From contig NZ_JAMQAW010000083.1 of the NCBI RefSeq assembly GCF_023701525.1, positions 50,267 to 114,266 of the forward strand: a stretch of DNA of 64,000 bases. Direction: 5' to 3'. The stretch's first letter is position 1; every line of letters begins with the position of its first letter. The notes beneath the pieces were generated by a model, which worked only from the letters and a program-made list of their open reading frames with translations, was not told the origin of the DNA and searched no databases. Both the position numbers and the translations under genes were made by a program. This document shows positions 8,493-18,153 of the stretch, in pieces. Origin of the DNA: Streptomyces albipurpureus (lineage in GTDB: Bacteria; Actinomycetota; Actinomycetes; Streptomycetales; Streptomycetaceae).

Positions 8493-9728
8493 TCACGACG
8501 CGACCTCGACAATGCTCAGTTCCGGGATGGGAAAGACCAGCCGGCCGCCCCAGGCGTGCACGAAGGACAGCTGCTCGACCAGCTCGGCCCGCAGGTTCCA
8601 GGGGAGGACCAGCACATAGTCCGGTTTGTCGATGCTGATCTGCTCGGGCGACAGGATCGGAATGCGGGTGCCCGGGGTGAACCTGCCGTGCTTGTAGGGG
8701 TTGCGGTCGACCGTGTAGGGGAGCAGGTCGGGCCGGATGCCGCAGTGGTTGAGCAGGGTGTTGCCCTTGCCCGGGGCGCCGTAGCCGACGACCGTCTCCC
8801 CGCGCTCGGCCGCGTCGATGAGGAACCGCAGCAGGTCCCGGCGCACCTTGGCCACCCGATCGGAGAACTCGGTGTACCCGGACAGCTCCTGGAGCCCGGC
8901 GGCCTTCTCCTGGTCCAGCACGTCGGCCACCCGGCGGGTCGGCTCACCGGCCGTCTCGGTCGGCCGGGCCCACAGCCGGATGGAGCCGCCGTGCGTGGGC
9001 AGCAGTTCGACGTCCACGAGTGTCAGTCCGCCACTCGCCAGCGCCCGGATCGCGGACGCGACCGTGTAGTACTGGAAGTGCTCGTGGTAGATCGTGTCGT
9101 ACTGGTTCTTCTCGATCAGGGTCAGCAGGTGCTGCACCTCGATGGAGACCCAGCCCTCGTCCGAGACCAGGGCGCGAAGCCCCCGGGTGAACCCGACCAC
9201 GTCGGGGATGTGCGCGTACACGTTGTTGGCCACGACCAGGTCCGCCGGGCCGTGTTCGGCGCGCACGGCCGATCCGGTGGCCGGGTCCAGGAACTCGGTG
9301 AGCGTGGGCACACCCGCGTCCCGCGCCGAGGCGCCGACGTTCACCGACGGCTCGATGCCGAGGCAGCGGACCCCGCGGTCCACCAGGTGCTTCAGCAGGT
9401 ACCCGTCGTTGCTCGCGACCTCGACCACGAAGGCGTCCGGGCCAAGGCCCAGCCGCTGTACGGCGCCGTCGACGAAGGTGCGCGCGTGCTCCACCCAGGA
9501 GGTCGAGTAGGAGGAGAAGTACGCGTACTGCGTGAACGTCTCCTCCGGAGTGATCAGCGGAGGGATCTGCGCGAGCCAGCAGTCGGTGCAGACCCGCAGG
9601 TGCAGCGGGTACGACGGCTCCGGTTGATCCAGTTGGTCCGCGGCGAGGAAACTCTCGCACGGCGGGGTCGTTCCAAGGTCGACGACGCTTGCCAGCGCCG
9701 CCGAGCCGCAGAGTCGGCATCGTGTCAT
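8493..9728 (-). CDS. Sugar C-methyltransferase (zinc-binding N-terminus, class I SAM domain)
   Basis: 411 aa with three parts: a cysteine zinc site (CRLCGSAAL, then RVCTDCWLAQ), a SAM-binding domain (VVEVASNDGYLLKHLVDRG, and NNVYAHIPDVVGF), and a C-terminal domain with VGYGAPGKGNTLLNHCG. This is the architecture of TylC3/EvaC-type enzymes that C-methylate 4-keto nucleotide sugars, usually at C3. ATG overlaps the GT4 stop by 4 nt. Together with the cytidylyltransferase it suggests a branched-chain CDP-sugar. The needed 4,6-dehydratase is not clearly present in the window. Confidence 0.88.
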   Translation of the reverse strand: MTRCRLCGSAALASVVDLGTTPPCESFLAADQLDQPEPSYPLHLRVCTDCWLAQIPPLITPEETFTQYAYFSSYSTSWVEHARTFVDGAVQRLGLGPDAFVVEVASNDGYLLKHLVDRGVRCLGIEPSVNVGASARDAGVPTLTEFLDPATGSAVRAEHGPADLVVANNVYAHIPDVVGFTRGLRALVSDEGWVSIEVQHLLTLIEKNQYDTIYHEHFQYYTVASAIRALASGGLTLVDVELLPTHGGSIRLWARPTETAGEPTRRVADVLDQEKAAGLQELSGYTEFSDRVAKVRRDLLRFLIDAAERGETVVGYGAPGKGNTLLNHCGIRPDLLPYTVDRNPYKHGRFTPGTRIPILSPEQISIDKPDYVLVLPWNLRAELVEQLSFVHAWGGRLVFPIPELSIVEVAS

Positions 9729-10999
9729 CTACTGCCCCCATCTCCGCTCGCGCGGGTGCCCCACCGCGAGCCAGTGCTTCCGTCCCCTGACGGCGGCGGG
9801 CTGTCCCCGCCGCCTGACCGCACCGCGATCGCGGTGCGGTACCCATCCACCAGGCGCTCCAGCCCGACGGTCGGGCTGAAATCCCGCTCGTAGCGGTTCC
9901 GGGCCGCCTGGCCCATCTCCCCGTTGCGGACCGGCTCCGCCGTGATCCGGCGCAGACAGGACGCGAGCGAGGCCGACTCGCCCGGCCGGTGCAGCAGTCC
10001 GGTCACCCCGTCCTCGACGAGCTCGACGAACGCGCCGTGACCGGCGGCGACGGCCGGGACCCCAGCCGCCATCGCCTCCGCGACCACCAGACCGAACGCC
10101 TCCAGCCACGTCGAGGGAGCCACCACCGCGACCGACCGCGCGATGGCCTGCCGGCACTGCGCCGCGTCATACAGGCCGACGTATCGCACATCGTCCCGGC
10201 CCGCCGCCCAGGCGGTCACCTCCTGCTCCAGCGGCCCCGCGCCGGCGATCACGAGCGGCACGCCCACACCGCCCTCCGCGGCGATCTCGTCCCACGCGGC
10301 CATCAGCAGCCGCACGCCCTTGGCCTCCGCGAGTCGGCCGAGATAGAGCAGATGCTCACCGGCGCCCGATCGGCGGGCGCCCGGGTCGGGCACGAAGTTG
10401 TGCTTCACCGCCAGCCGCTCCGGTGGCATGCCCGCCCGCACCAGCACATCGCGCTGCGCCGCGGAGATGCAGAAGAACCGCTCCACACCCGACCACCACC
10501 GCCGCCGGTTGACGAGAAGGCTGACCGCGAGCGGTACCGTCGCCAGCCGGGAGTTCCGGTAGCAGCCGTGCCGGACGGCGGGCAGCGGCGCCGACCCGAC
10601 GCACTCGGTGCACGGCCGACCGTCCCGCTGCAGTGTGCCGGGCGGGCAGACCTGGGTGTAGTTGTGCAGCGTGGCGACGGCGGGTACACCGGCGTCGGCG
10701 CAGGCGGCCAGCACCGCGGGTGACAGGAGCGGGAAGACGTTGTGGACGTGCACCACATCCGGCCGCTCGGTGCGGAGCCGGGCCGTGAGCTCCGCGCGGA
10801 CCGTCGGGTTCCACGGCACGAGCAGCGGCAGCGCGGCCTTCCCGAGCAGGGACCGGGCGGCGATGTCGTCGCTGCGCCGCTCGAACAGCTCGACCCGGTG
10901 GCCGGCCGCGCGCAGCAGCCCCACCTCCTGGTCGACGACCTTGTTCTCCCCGCTCGGCTGCGCCGAGGAGTAGCGGTTGTGCACCACGATGATGTGCAT
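9725..10999 (-). CDS. Glycosyltransferase family 4
   Basis: 424 aa with a GT-B fold. The N-terminal domain contains DVVHVHNVFPLLSP and a four-cysteine insertion (TQVCPPGTL, RPCTECVGS, HGCYRN) often seen in family 4 enzymes; the C-terminal domain has HLLYLGRLAEAKGV, then APSTWLEAFGLVVAEAMAAG, the EX7E nucleotide-binding motif. It transfers a sugar from a nucleotide donor, probably in assembly of the lipid-linked repeat unit on the cytoplasmic face. ATG start, 3 nt after the Wzy-like gene. The last 40 residues are low-complexity Gly/Ser/Arg and probably disordered. Confidence 0.9.
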   Translation of the reverse strand: MHIIVVHNRYSSAQPSGENKVVDQEVGLLRAAGHRVELFERRSDDIAARSLLGKAALPLLVPWNPTVRAELTARLRTERPDVVHVHNVFPLLSPAVLAACADAGVPAVATLHNYTQVCPPGTLQRDGRPCTECVGSAPLPAVRHGCYRNSRLATVPLAVSLLVNRRRWWSGVERFFCISAAQRDVLVRAGMPPERLAVKHNFVPDPGARRSGAGEHLLYLGRLAEAKGVRLLMAAWDEIAAEGGVGVPLVIAGAGPLEQEVTAWAAGRDDVRYVGLYDAAQCRQAIARSVAVVAPSTWLEAFGLVVAEAMAAGVPAVAAGHGAFVELVEDGVTGLLHRPGESASLASCLRRITAEPVRNGEMGQAARNRYERDFSPTVGLERLVDGYRTAIAVRSGGGDSPPPSGDGSTGSRWGTRASGDGGSR

Positions 11000-11002
11000 G
11001 TT

Positions 11003-12316
11003 TCAGGTCACTTCCGATCCCCGCGCCCATCGCGGGAGACGTCGTCGAGGTACTGCGGGCGTCGAGAGCGGCGTGGCGGCGGCGGGTGCCGCCAGCAGCG
11101 AGGCGGCCACGGCCAGATGCAGCAGATACGGCGAGGCGTCGCCCAACCCGGCCTCCGTGTACGACGCGATCGCGCAGTAGCTGATCAGGAAGATCGCGCT
11201 GGCTCGCTGGAGCGACGGCGGCCGCAGCAATGCGACGCCGCCCAGCGTGATGAAGATCGCCGTCACGATGGCGGCGCCGGTCAGACCCTGCTCGTGGTAG
11301 ACGGCCAGCCAGCTGTTGTCGATCGGCAGCCCGCCGAACGACTTGTCGCCAAGACCCACGCCGAACAGGTGCTCCGAGGTCGTCCGGGGGGCTGCCAGCA
11401 GGGCGTCCCACACCTTGGCCCGACCGGTGAGGTTGGAGAAGTTCTCCTGGCTCTGTCCGCGCAGGAACCACGCCTGGAGCGCGGAGCTGAACGCCACGGC
11501 GGCCACCACGGCGCACAGCACCGCCCAGGCGAAGAACCGGCGGGCGGCGGGGCTGGTCAGGACGAGCGAGCTGATCGCCAACCCCAACCCGATGAGCAGT
11601 CCGAGGGTGGCCGTGCGGGTATGGGTCAACGCGAGCAGGACGAGCGACGGCACGATGACCACCACCGCGCTGGCCCGATCGGTCCTGCGGCCCAGTACGA
11701 GCAGCGTGGTGAGCCCGATGATCACCGCGGCGTACTGTCCGATCTGCGGCGGGGTGAGCGGCCACAACGCGCCGACCAGCCGCCCGCCGTAGAGCTCGGG
11801 TACGGCCGCGCCCGGTGAGATGACCGCGCCCGCGGCCACTGACCCGAGCACCGCGAAGTACATCCGGATGTGGTGCCGGACGAACGTCAGACCGCCGTCC
11901 CACCAGCGGCCGAGTAGCCACAGGGTGCCGATGAAGAGCGCCAGCCGGGTACAGCGGAACAGCGCGCCGAACCCGGACACCAGATGCATGCTGGAGATCA
12001 CGCTCGGCACCAGCAGCAGGGTGAGCAGGAGCACGAAGGCGCTGGCCCGGACGCGCAGCCGGAGATTGAGCGTGAGCGCCAGCGCGAACGCGGCGACCAG
12101 CGCGCCCATGGTGACCATCTGGATGAGGGAGCGGGGCAGCGGGATGATGGTCTTCGCCCCGGCGGAGCCGAGCGTGTTGAGGATCAACAGCCCCCAGACG
12201 ATCCCGACTGCCTTCGGTGTACCGGCCGGGCGCGGTTGCGCGCCGGGCCGCGTGCCCGCAGTGTTCGCGGTGTCCTGTCCGCCCGATGGCCCACCGCGCC
12301 CCGACTCCCCGCCCAT
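11003..12316 (-). CDS. O-antigen ligase/polymerase-like membrane protein (Wzy)
   Basis: About 437 aa from the ATG at 12316; a GTG nine bases earlier is also possible. A polar N-terminus of about 35 residues is followed by some eleven membrane segments (for example FVLLLTLLLVPSVISSM and VLCAVVAAVAFSSALQAW), with an extracytoplasmic loop holding NFSNLTGRAKVWDALLAAP and HLFGVGLGDKSFGGLPIDNS, the Wzy_C-type signature of O-antigen ligases and polymerases. It would polymerise repeat units outside the membrane. The beta-helix gene ends 2 nt upstream. The polymerase versus ligase role cannot be settled from sequence; the Wzx and Wzz partners favour polymerase. Confidence 0.82.
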   Translation of the reverse strand: MGGESGRGGPSGGQDTANTAGTRPGAQPRPAGTPKAVGIVWGLLILNTLGSAGAKTIIPLPRSLIQMVTMGALVAAFALALTLNLRLRVRASAFVLLLTLLLVPSVISSMHLVSGFGALFRCTRLALFIGTLWLLGRWWDGGLTFVRHHIRMYFAVLGSVAAGAVISPGAAVPELYGGRLVGALWPLTPPQIGQYAAVIIGLTTLLVLGRRTDRASAVVVIVPSLVLLALTHTRTATLGLLIGLGLAISSLVLTSPAARRFFAWAVLCAVVAAVAFSSALQAWFLRGQSQENFSNLTGRAKVWDALLAAPRTTSEHLFGVGLGDKSFGGLPIDNSWLAVYHEQGLTGAAIVTAIFITLGGVALLRPPSLQRASAIFLISYCAIASYTEAGLGDASPYLLHLAVAASLLAAPAAATPLSTPAVPRRRLPRWARGSEVT

Positions 12317-12317
12317 C

Positions 12318-13841
12318 TCAACCACCGGCCCGTGGGTCGAGGGTGCTGCCCGCGTCCTGCTGGTAGGGCGCGCTCTGCCACTGCCCGAAGTCGAGCACCC
12401 GGCTCGGGTCGTGGGCGACGAACTTCCACGGCCCGAGGTAGACGTTGTCGCGCCAGCGGTTGTGCTGCTTGTGGGTGATCGCCTCAGCCACCCGTTCACC
12501 CTGGTACGGCGACCAGTCCGGATAGGTGCCGTAGTTGGCCAGCACCGCCATGCGGTCGCACTTCGCCGTGCACCCGACGACGGAGGTGTCCAGCACGAAG
12601 CGGTTGTGGTGGATGTCGACCCGCTGGGTCTTCCACCGGCAGTCGGCGAAGAGCGGTGCGGTGGCGATCGCCGGCCGTGTACAGCGGTCGGTGTCCCGCA
12701 CCAGCAGGGTGCAGTCACCGGAGGAGGTGTTGGCCGGGCTGTTGCAGAACCGGTCGGCGTTCTCCCACAGGGTGATTCCGGACCAGTTGTTCTCCAGCAC
12801 GTTCCGGTAGATCTCGATCTTGTCCGTGCGGGCGTGGATCCGTGGCTCGCCGCCGGCCTCGGACAGGTAGACGGTCGCGAACGGGAAGGTGTCGCCGCCG
12901 TCGGCGTACCGGCGGCCCTCGACCCAGTTGTTCCGCCGGATCGTGTTCTTCCGGATGACCGCGTTGTAGCTGATCTCATAGATCAGTGCGGCACCGTCAT
13001 TGGCCTCGATCACATTGTCTTCGATGCGGAAGTCGTTGTTGTTGGTGTCCGCCCATAACCCGGCTCCGCGGTTGTCGTGCACCCAGTTGCCCCGTACGTC
13101 GGCGCCGTCGACGGCCCAGAACTTGACCCCTCCGGTGCAGCCGCAGCCAGGCCGTCGCCGCTCCCAGTCGTCGGTGTTGTTGGCCACGATCTCGTTGCCC
13201 TCGACCACCAGGCCACTGACCCGACCGGTGCCCTTGTAGGCGTTCATGCCGTACTGGCCGTTGCCGCGCAGGCAGTTGGCGCGGACCCGCTGACGGGCAC
13301 CGACCATCAGTCCGGCGCCGGAGTTGTGCTGGATCTTCGTGTGCTCGATCACCCACCCGTCGGCCGAGTCGTGGTTGACCACGCCCTCGTTGTGCGGCGC
13401 GACAAAACCCTCCACGGTCAGGTGGCGGATCGTGACATCGCTTGCGGTGCCGCCGAACGCGTACTGGTTGGTCTTGCGGCCGTCGAGCACCGCGCCCGGC
13501 GCGCCGACGTAGCGGTTCCCCTTCTTGGGGATGACCTGGGAGTAGCGGTCCGGCTCAAGCCTGTGCTTGCCAGGTCGAAGCCAGAACGTGGAGTTCGGGG
13601 GGCTGCTCAGGGTCTTCGCGGCCAGGTCACCGACGACCGCGGGGTCGACGGTCACCGCGCCGGCCGGCGCCTTCGCCGGCCCGGCCGCTGGCTTGGCGCA
13701 CACCCGGGCCACGGACCGGGCCCCGGACGCGGATGGCGCGACGGTCGGCTCCGCCGGGGCGCCCTGGGTGCTCACACAGCCGGTCGCCGGCAGGGCCAGT
13801 GCCGCCACCGGCAACGCCCAGTTCCGCCACTTGATCCCCAC
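12318..13841 (-). CDS. Right-handed parallel beta-helix lipoprotein
   Basis: 507 aa. The N-terminus MGIKWRNWALPVAALALPATGC ends in a lipobox with Cys22, so the mature protein is probably a surface lipoprotein. The body has repeated beta-helix rungs rich in N-x-I/V turns (ENNWSGITLWENADRF, IRKNTIRRNNWVEGR, IEDNVIEANDGAALIYEIS), as in pectate-lyase-like and C5-epimerase-like folds. Six or more cysteines suggest disulfides. It lies between the heparinase-type gene and the Wzy gene, so it may bind, epimerise or cleave the polymer outside the cell. No catalytic set could be assigned with certainty. Confidence 0.8.
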   Translation of the reverse strand: MGIKWRNWALPVAALALPATGCVSTQGAPAEPTVAPSASGARSVARVCAKPAAGPAKAPAGAVTVDPAVVGDLAAKTLSSPPNSTFWLRPGKHRLEPDRYSQVIPKKGNRYVGAPGAVLDGRKTNQYAFGGTASDVTIRHLTVEGFVAPHNEGVVNHDSADGWVIEHTKIQHNSGAGLMVGARQRVRANCLRGNGQYGMNAYKGTGRVSGLVVEGNEIVANNTDDWERRRPGCGCTGGVKFWAVDGADVRGNWVHDNRGAGLWADTNNNDFRIEDNVIEANDGAALIYEISYNAVIRKNTIRRNNWVEGRRYADGGDTFPFATVYLSEAGGEPRIHARTDKIEIYRNVLENNWSGITLWENADRFCNSPANTSSGDCTLLVRDTDRCTRPAIATAPLFADCRWKTQRVDIHHNRFVLDTSVVGCTAKCDRMAVLANYGTYPDWSPYQGERVAEAITHKQHNRWRDNVYLGPWKFVAHDPSRVLDFGQWQSAPYQQDAGSTLDPRAGG

Positions 13842-13940
13842 GCGTCCGTCCCCCCTAAGCGCTCATGTTCGGATCGATCCTGCCGGGCTCGCTCCCCTTG
13901 GGCCTTCGGCCTGGGAGGGACCCCCAACCCCGCGTTGTCG
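13842..13940. other. 99-nt spacer with a short hairpin
   Basis: One of the few real gaps in the operon. It holds a GGGCC-TTC-GGCCT hairpin (around 13900-13912), a common Streptomyces intergenic element that may be a weak attenuator or RNA-stability structure between the heparinase-type and beta-helix genes. Confidence 0.4.
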
Positions 13941-15935
13941 TCAGTCGCCGACGCTCCGCGCCAGCCCCTCACCGCGGAACCTGAGTACGGTGGTGAACTC
14001 CCCCGACAGCGCGGTGCCGTCGGCGAAGCCGGTGCCGACCAGTGTGGTGGTGGGCTCCTTGCGCCCGAAGCCGGCGGAGTACCAGCCCAGCGGCGGGTCA
14101 CTCTCGCCGCGATGTGCCCGCCAGCGCAGCTGCTCGGGCAGGTCGAGTACCGCGGAGCGGTCCTCACCGTCCCGGGTCCAGGTGAGCACCGCCCGGTTCT
14201 CCACCAGGTCCGCGGCGATCGTTGGCCCGAGGTGGAACGCCAGCCGCGCGGCCTGGCGCGGGCCGCGCACCTCGTCGACCACCCGCAGCTCCTGGCTCGC
14301 CGCGGTCAACTCCACCCGGCGGCGGTGCACGGAGGGTCGGTAGCCGTCGTGCTCCGCGCACCAGCGGGCCACACTCTCGTCGGATGTGTCCGCGACCAGG
14401 ACGCGGCTGCGGGCATGCCGGGTCCAGAGGAACGGACCGCCGGAGACGGACTGGTCACCGCCGTTCAGCTCCAGCGTGTTGTGGCCGAGGGTCGACCGGA
14501 AGTACTGCCGCCACTCGGGCTGCCCGTGGTAGCAGAACGTCCCCGGGTCGGCGAGCACGTCGACCCCGTCGTGCCGGACCTCCACGGACAGCGCGTCCGC
14601 GTGGGCATGCGCGGCGATGGACAGGAAGCCGTGCGGACCGGCGTCGCAGCGGCACCAGATCTCCCCGGGGCCGCGCAGGATGGTGAGCCCCGCGTCGGCG
14701 AAGTGGGCCGGTCGGCTTGCCGGGCGGGTCGCGCTCGGCGCCGTTCCATCTTTCGGGTACGGCCGGATGAGGGCGGCCAACAGCGGGGTGCGCACATCGG
14801 TGCCGGTCACTGCCGGCCACCAGTCGAGCCGACCGAAAACGGCGTCCCCGGTAGCCAGTAGCGAGGCCCAACGGTCGGTGCCCGTACCGTCCACGACCAG
14901 ACCGTGCCCGTCGTCCGCGTCCCCCTGGCGCGGCGGCCGTAGCCGGTTGTCCACGATGGCAGCGAGCGCGTCGGTCATGCGCAGCAGCACCAGCCGGACG
15001 GACGCGGGAACCGGCACGCCGACGGCGTCCGCCTCGGCCACCGCGGCCAGGCCGAGCTCCAGGACCAGTCCGTGGTACTCGGTGGCCAGCTCCCGGTTGA
15101 GGCCGGAGCCGAAGGTGTTGCCTCGCAGGTGCCGCTCCAGCGACCGCAGGGCGTCGGCGCGCCAACGCGCCGATGAGGGGAACCACCCGAACGCGCAGGC
15201 CGCGGCGAACTGCCCGGCTGCCTCGGCGATGATGTGGTTGTTCGCGGAAGACCCCCGGCTGGGGAAGGCGGCCAGCCAGCGCTGGTGGTGCCAGATCTGG
15301 TTGAGCGCCACCGGGTTGGACTCGAACAGCCCGGCCACGCCCGGCCAGCCGTCGAGCAGCCGGCGTATCCACACCCAGGACAGCAACCGGATCCCCAGCT
15401 CGATGCCGCTGATCCAGTGCACTCCGCGCAGCGGCGCGTTGGCCGCCCACCACGACCGCAGGTGCTCGGCCACTCGCTCGGCGTACCGCTCGTCCCCGGT
15501 GACCGCGTAGGCGGCGGCGAGCACGGTGAGGTACTGATGCCGGGACAGCTCCCAGATCTGCTTGATGTCCCCGACCGCGTCCTCACTGCGGTACGGCACG
15601 TCGAAGGCATAGCCCCACGGAGCCCGGCGCCCGGTCTTCGGGTCGTACCACCAGTCCGGGTCGGACAGGTCGTCGCGGTCCACCCCGAAGTACTCGGCGT
15701 GCCCCGCCATCAGCCGGTCCGCCTCGGCGACAAGACGTTTCGCGGCGTCCGGCGGCACCGCGGCGAGCGTTCCGGCGGGCAGGACCGCGGTGAACCGGGC
15801 GCCGGTCACGCTCGGGCGGTCCGGCACCGCCGACCGCCACCGCTGCCTGCGCACCGTGTCGCCCACCCGGCCGCCGACCTCCCGCGGTCCCATCCGGGAC
15901 AGCCGCCGCAGATACCAGCCCATGGAGGTGCTCAT
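13941..15935 (-). CDS. Heparinase II/III family polysaccharide lyase-like protein
   Basis: 664 aa. The N-terminal half is helical and fits the alpha/alpha-toroid (DIKQIWELSRHQYLTVLAAAYA and SSANNHIIAEAAGQF); the C-terminal half has the heparinase II/III signature with HAHADALSVEVRHDGVDVLADPG, FCYHGQPEWRQYFRSTLGHNT and the following beta-sandwich. Family members cleave uronic-acid-containing polysaccharides by beta-elimination. There is no clear signal peptide, which is common for copies in bacterial exopolysaccharide operons. Paired with an AlgD-like dehydrogenase in the same operon it argues for a uronate in the polymer, where a lyase could trim or clear misplaced chains. Confidence 0.87.
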   Translation of the reverse strand: MSTSMGWYLRRLSRMGPREVGGRVGDTVRRQRWRSAVPDRPSVTGARFTAVLPAGTLAAVPPDAAKRLVAEADRLMAGHAEYFGVDRDDLSDPDWWYDPKTGRRAPWGYAFDVPYRSEDAVGDIKQIWELSRHQYLTVLAAAYAVTGDERYAERVAEHLRSWWAANAPLRGVHWISGIELGIRLLSWVWIRRLLDGWPGVAGLFESNPVALNQIWHHQRWLAAFPSRGSSANNHIIAEAAGQFAAACAFGWFPSSARWRADALRSLERHLRGNTFGSGLNRELATEYHGLVLELGLAAVAEADAVGVPVPASVRLVLLRMTDALAAIVDNRLRPPRQGDADDGHGLVVDGTGTDRWASLLATGDAVFGRLDWWPAVTGTDVRTPLLAALIRPYPKDGTAPSATRPASRPAHFADAGLTILRGPGEIWCRCDAGPHGFLSIAAHAHADALSVEVRHDGVDVLADPGTFCYHGQPEWRQYFRSTLGHNTLELNGGDQSVSGGPFLWTRHARSRVLVADTSDESVARWCAEHDGYRPSVHRRRVELTAASQELRVVDEVRGPRQAARLAFHLGPTIAADLVENRAVLTWTRDGEDRSAVLDLPEQLRWRAHRGESDPPLGWYSAGFGRKEPTTTLVGTGFADGTALSGEFTTVLRFRGEGLARSVGD

Positions 15936-18127
15936 CGCGTCCCCGCCAACGTCACCGGCGCACCGCCGACCAGGCTGTCCTGCACGGCGAGGGTGGCCGC
16001 CGTGGTGGCGACCAGCGACTCCAGCGGCACCGGCATCGGCCCGCCGGTCCGCACGGCCTTGAGGAACGCGTCCAGCTCTGCGCGCTGGCCCTTGTCACGG
16101 GCCTTGGACAGCCGCGAGCTGGTCCACTGCTTGCGGCGGCCGTCGTACACAGCGGCACGGACGAAGTCGTCGAGCCGCAGCACCTTGCCGTCCGCGATCA
16201 GGTCCAGCGTCTCCTTGGGGAAGCCGGGCGAGCCGGTGGTGACATAGCTGATGGTGGCGGTGGACCCGCCCGGGTAGCGCAGCACCACCTGCAGGTCCGA
16301 GTTGTCGGGCGTGGCGACCGAGTACACCGAGACCGGGTCGGCCGCGAGCAGCCAGCTCGCCGTGTCGATGAAGTGCCCGCCCTCGCCGGCGAACCGCGAG
16401 CCCTCGGTGCCCTGCTGGAGGTACCAGCTGCCGTGATCCAGTCGGCCCGCGTTGACCAGGTAGCGGACGTTCGCCGGACCGGTCCGGGCGCCGAACCGCT
16501 TCCTGGCCTCCTGCAGCAGCGGCGCGAACCGGCGGTTGAAGCCCACCTGTAGCCGGTCGTTGCCGGACTCCTCCACCGCCGCGAGCACGCCCGCCAACTC
16601 GTCCTGGTCAAGCGCCAACGGCTTCTCCACGAACACCGCCTTGCCTGCCAGCAGCGCCCTGCGGGTCAGTTCGGCGTGTGAGCTGTGCCGGGTGACCACG
16701 AACACCGCGTCGATGGACGGGTCGCCGAGCACGGCGTCGAGATCGGTGGTCGCCTCGGCGAAGCCGAACTTCCGCTTCGCGTTGACCGAGGACAGCGCCG
16801 TCGTGGTGACGACCTTGGACAACTCGACGCCGTCGCGCTGGGCCAGATGCGGCAGCAGCATCGATGTCGCGTAGTTCCCCGCGCCGACGAACGCCAGCCG
16901 CACCGGCGCCTTGGCCGACCGGGCCGGGGCGGACACCTCGCCGCCGCGTCGCACCGTGGGCACGGCCACCACCGGGGCTTCCGCCGCGGCTGTGCCTTCA
17001 GCGGGGCCGGGGTAGCGGAACAGCACGGCCACCGCCTTCAGGTCGCCGCCCTGGAGGCTCTGGTACGTCTCGACGGCGTCATCGAAGTCGGCGATGTGGG
17101 AGACCAGGGGCTCCACGTCGACGGAGCCGCGGGCGACGAGATCGAGGAAGCACGCCAGATTGCGGCGCTCGGTCCAGCGCACATAGCCGATCGGGTAGTC
17201 CCGCCCCTCAAGCTCGTACGCCGGGTCGTAGCGCCCGGGGCCGTACGAGCGGGAGAACCGGACGTCGAGCTCCTTCATGTAGTAGGCGTTCCACGGCAGG
17301 TCCAGCCGGCACTTGCCGATGTCGATGACCCGGCCACGGTCCCGGCTCAGCCGGGCGGCCAACTCGACGGGCTGGTTGCTGCCGCCCCCGGCGGCCAGGT
17401 ACACCTGGTCCACACCGTGGCCGCCGGTGAGTTCGGCGACGGAGCTCTCCACGGCAGCGGACGCGGGATCGCCGCAGGCCACAGCGCCCAGGCGCGCGGC
17501 GAGCTCACAGCGCACCGGGTCGGGGTCGACCCCGACGACACGGACCCCCGAGGCGGCCAGCAACTGCACCACCAGCTGCCCGATCAGCCCGAGGCCGATG
17601 ACCAGCGCCACTTCGCCCAGCTGTGACTCGCCGCGGCGCACGCCCTGCAACGCGATCGACCCGACGGTGCCGAAGGCCGCGTGCCGCGGCGCGAGGCCGT
17701 CCGGCACCGGCGCGTAGAGGTTCTTCGGCACCCAGTTCAGCTCGGCGTGCAACGCGTGCTCATTGCCGGCGCAGGCCACGAGGTCGCCGACCTTCACATC
17801 GTCGATCCCGGCGCCGACCTGCTCGACCACCCCGCACAGCGAGTAGCCCAACGGTGTGTAGGAGTCCAACTTGCCCATCACCTTGCGGTAGGTGGCGGGT
17901 ACGCCGTTGGTGGCCACACTCTGCATGACCTTGGCCACCTGGTCCGGCCGGGAGCGCGCCTTGCCCAGCATCGACATGCCGGCCTCGGACACCTTCATGA
18001 GCTCGGTCCCGGTGGAGATCAGCGAGTAGGCGCTCCGGACCAGCACACCGTCCGGCTTGCACCCCGGCACCGGCACGTCGAGCAGCGCCAGCTCGCCGCT
18101 CTTGTAGTTCTGCACAACCTGTTTCAC
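15932..18127 (-). CDS. Fused zinc-type alcohol dehydrogenase and Gfo/Idh/MocA oxidoreductase
   Basis: 731 aa with two complete domains. Residues about 1-350 are a medium-chain dehydrogenase (GYSLCGVVEQVGAGID, GDLVACAGNEHALHAELN, then ALVIGLGLIGQLVVQLL); residues about 390-731 are a Gfo/Idh/MocA oxidoreductase (RLAFVGAGNYATSMLLPHL, VFVVTRHSSHAEL, AVFVEKPLALDQDEL with the catalytic EKP). This bi-domain form is common in heparinase-containing glycan operons of bacteria. It probably oxidises and reduces a nucleotide sugar in one polypeptide. It overlaps the heparinase gene by 4 nt and is 26 nt after asnB. Confidence 0.9.
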   Translation of the reverse strand: MKQVVQNYKSGELALLDVPVPGCKPDGVLVRSAYSLISTGTELMKVSEAGMSMLGKARSRPDQVAKVMQSVATNGVPATYRKVMGKLDSYTPLGYSLCGVVEQVGAGIDDVKVGDLVACAGNEHALHAELNWVPKNLYAPVPDGLAPRHAAFGTVGSIALQGVRRGESQLGEVALVIGLGLIGQLVVQLLAASGVRVVGVDPDPVRCELAARLGAVACGDPASAAVESSVAELTGGHGVDQVYLAAGGGSNQPVELAARLSRDRGRVIDIGKCRLDLPWNAYYMKELDVRFSRSYGPGRYDPAYELEGRDYPIGYVRWTERRNLACFLDLVARGSVDVEPLVSHIADFDDAVETYQSLQGGDLKAVAVLFRYPGPAEGTAAAEAPVVAVPTVRRGGEVSAPARSAKAPVRLAFVGAGNYATSMLLPHLAQRDGVELSKVVTTTALSSVNAKRKFGFAEATTDLDAVLGDPSIDAVFVVTRHSSHAELTRRALLAGKAVFVEKPLALDQDELAGVLAAVEESGNDRLQVGFNRRFAPLLQEARKRFGARTGPANVRYLVNAGRLDHGSWYLQQGTEGSRFAGEGGHFIDTASWLLAADPVSVYSVATPDNSDLQVVLRYPGGSTATISYVTTGSPGFPKETLDLIADGKVLRLDDFVRAAVYDGRRKQWTSSRLSKARDKGQRAELDAFLKAVRTGGPMPVPLESLVATTAATLAVQDSLVGGAPVTLAGTR

Positions 18128-18153
18128 CCGAGCTCCTCTTGATTTCTACGCTG

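Noticed and set aside
11003..12979. A 658-codon frame giving a longer Wzy protein
   Set aside because: The first 220 codons overlap the beta-helix lipoprotein gene in another frame and are Thr/Arg/Ser-rich shadow sequence; the real start is at 12316.
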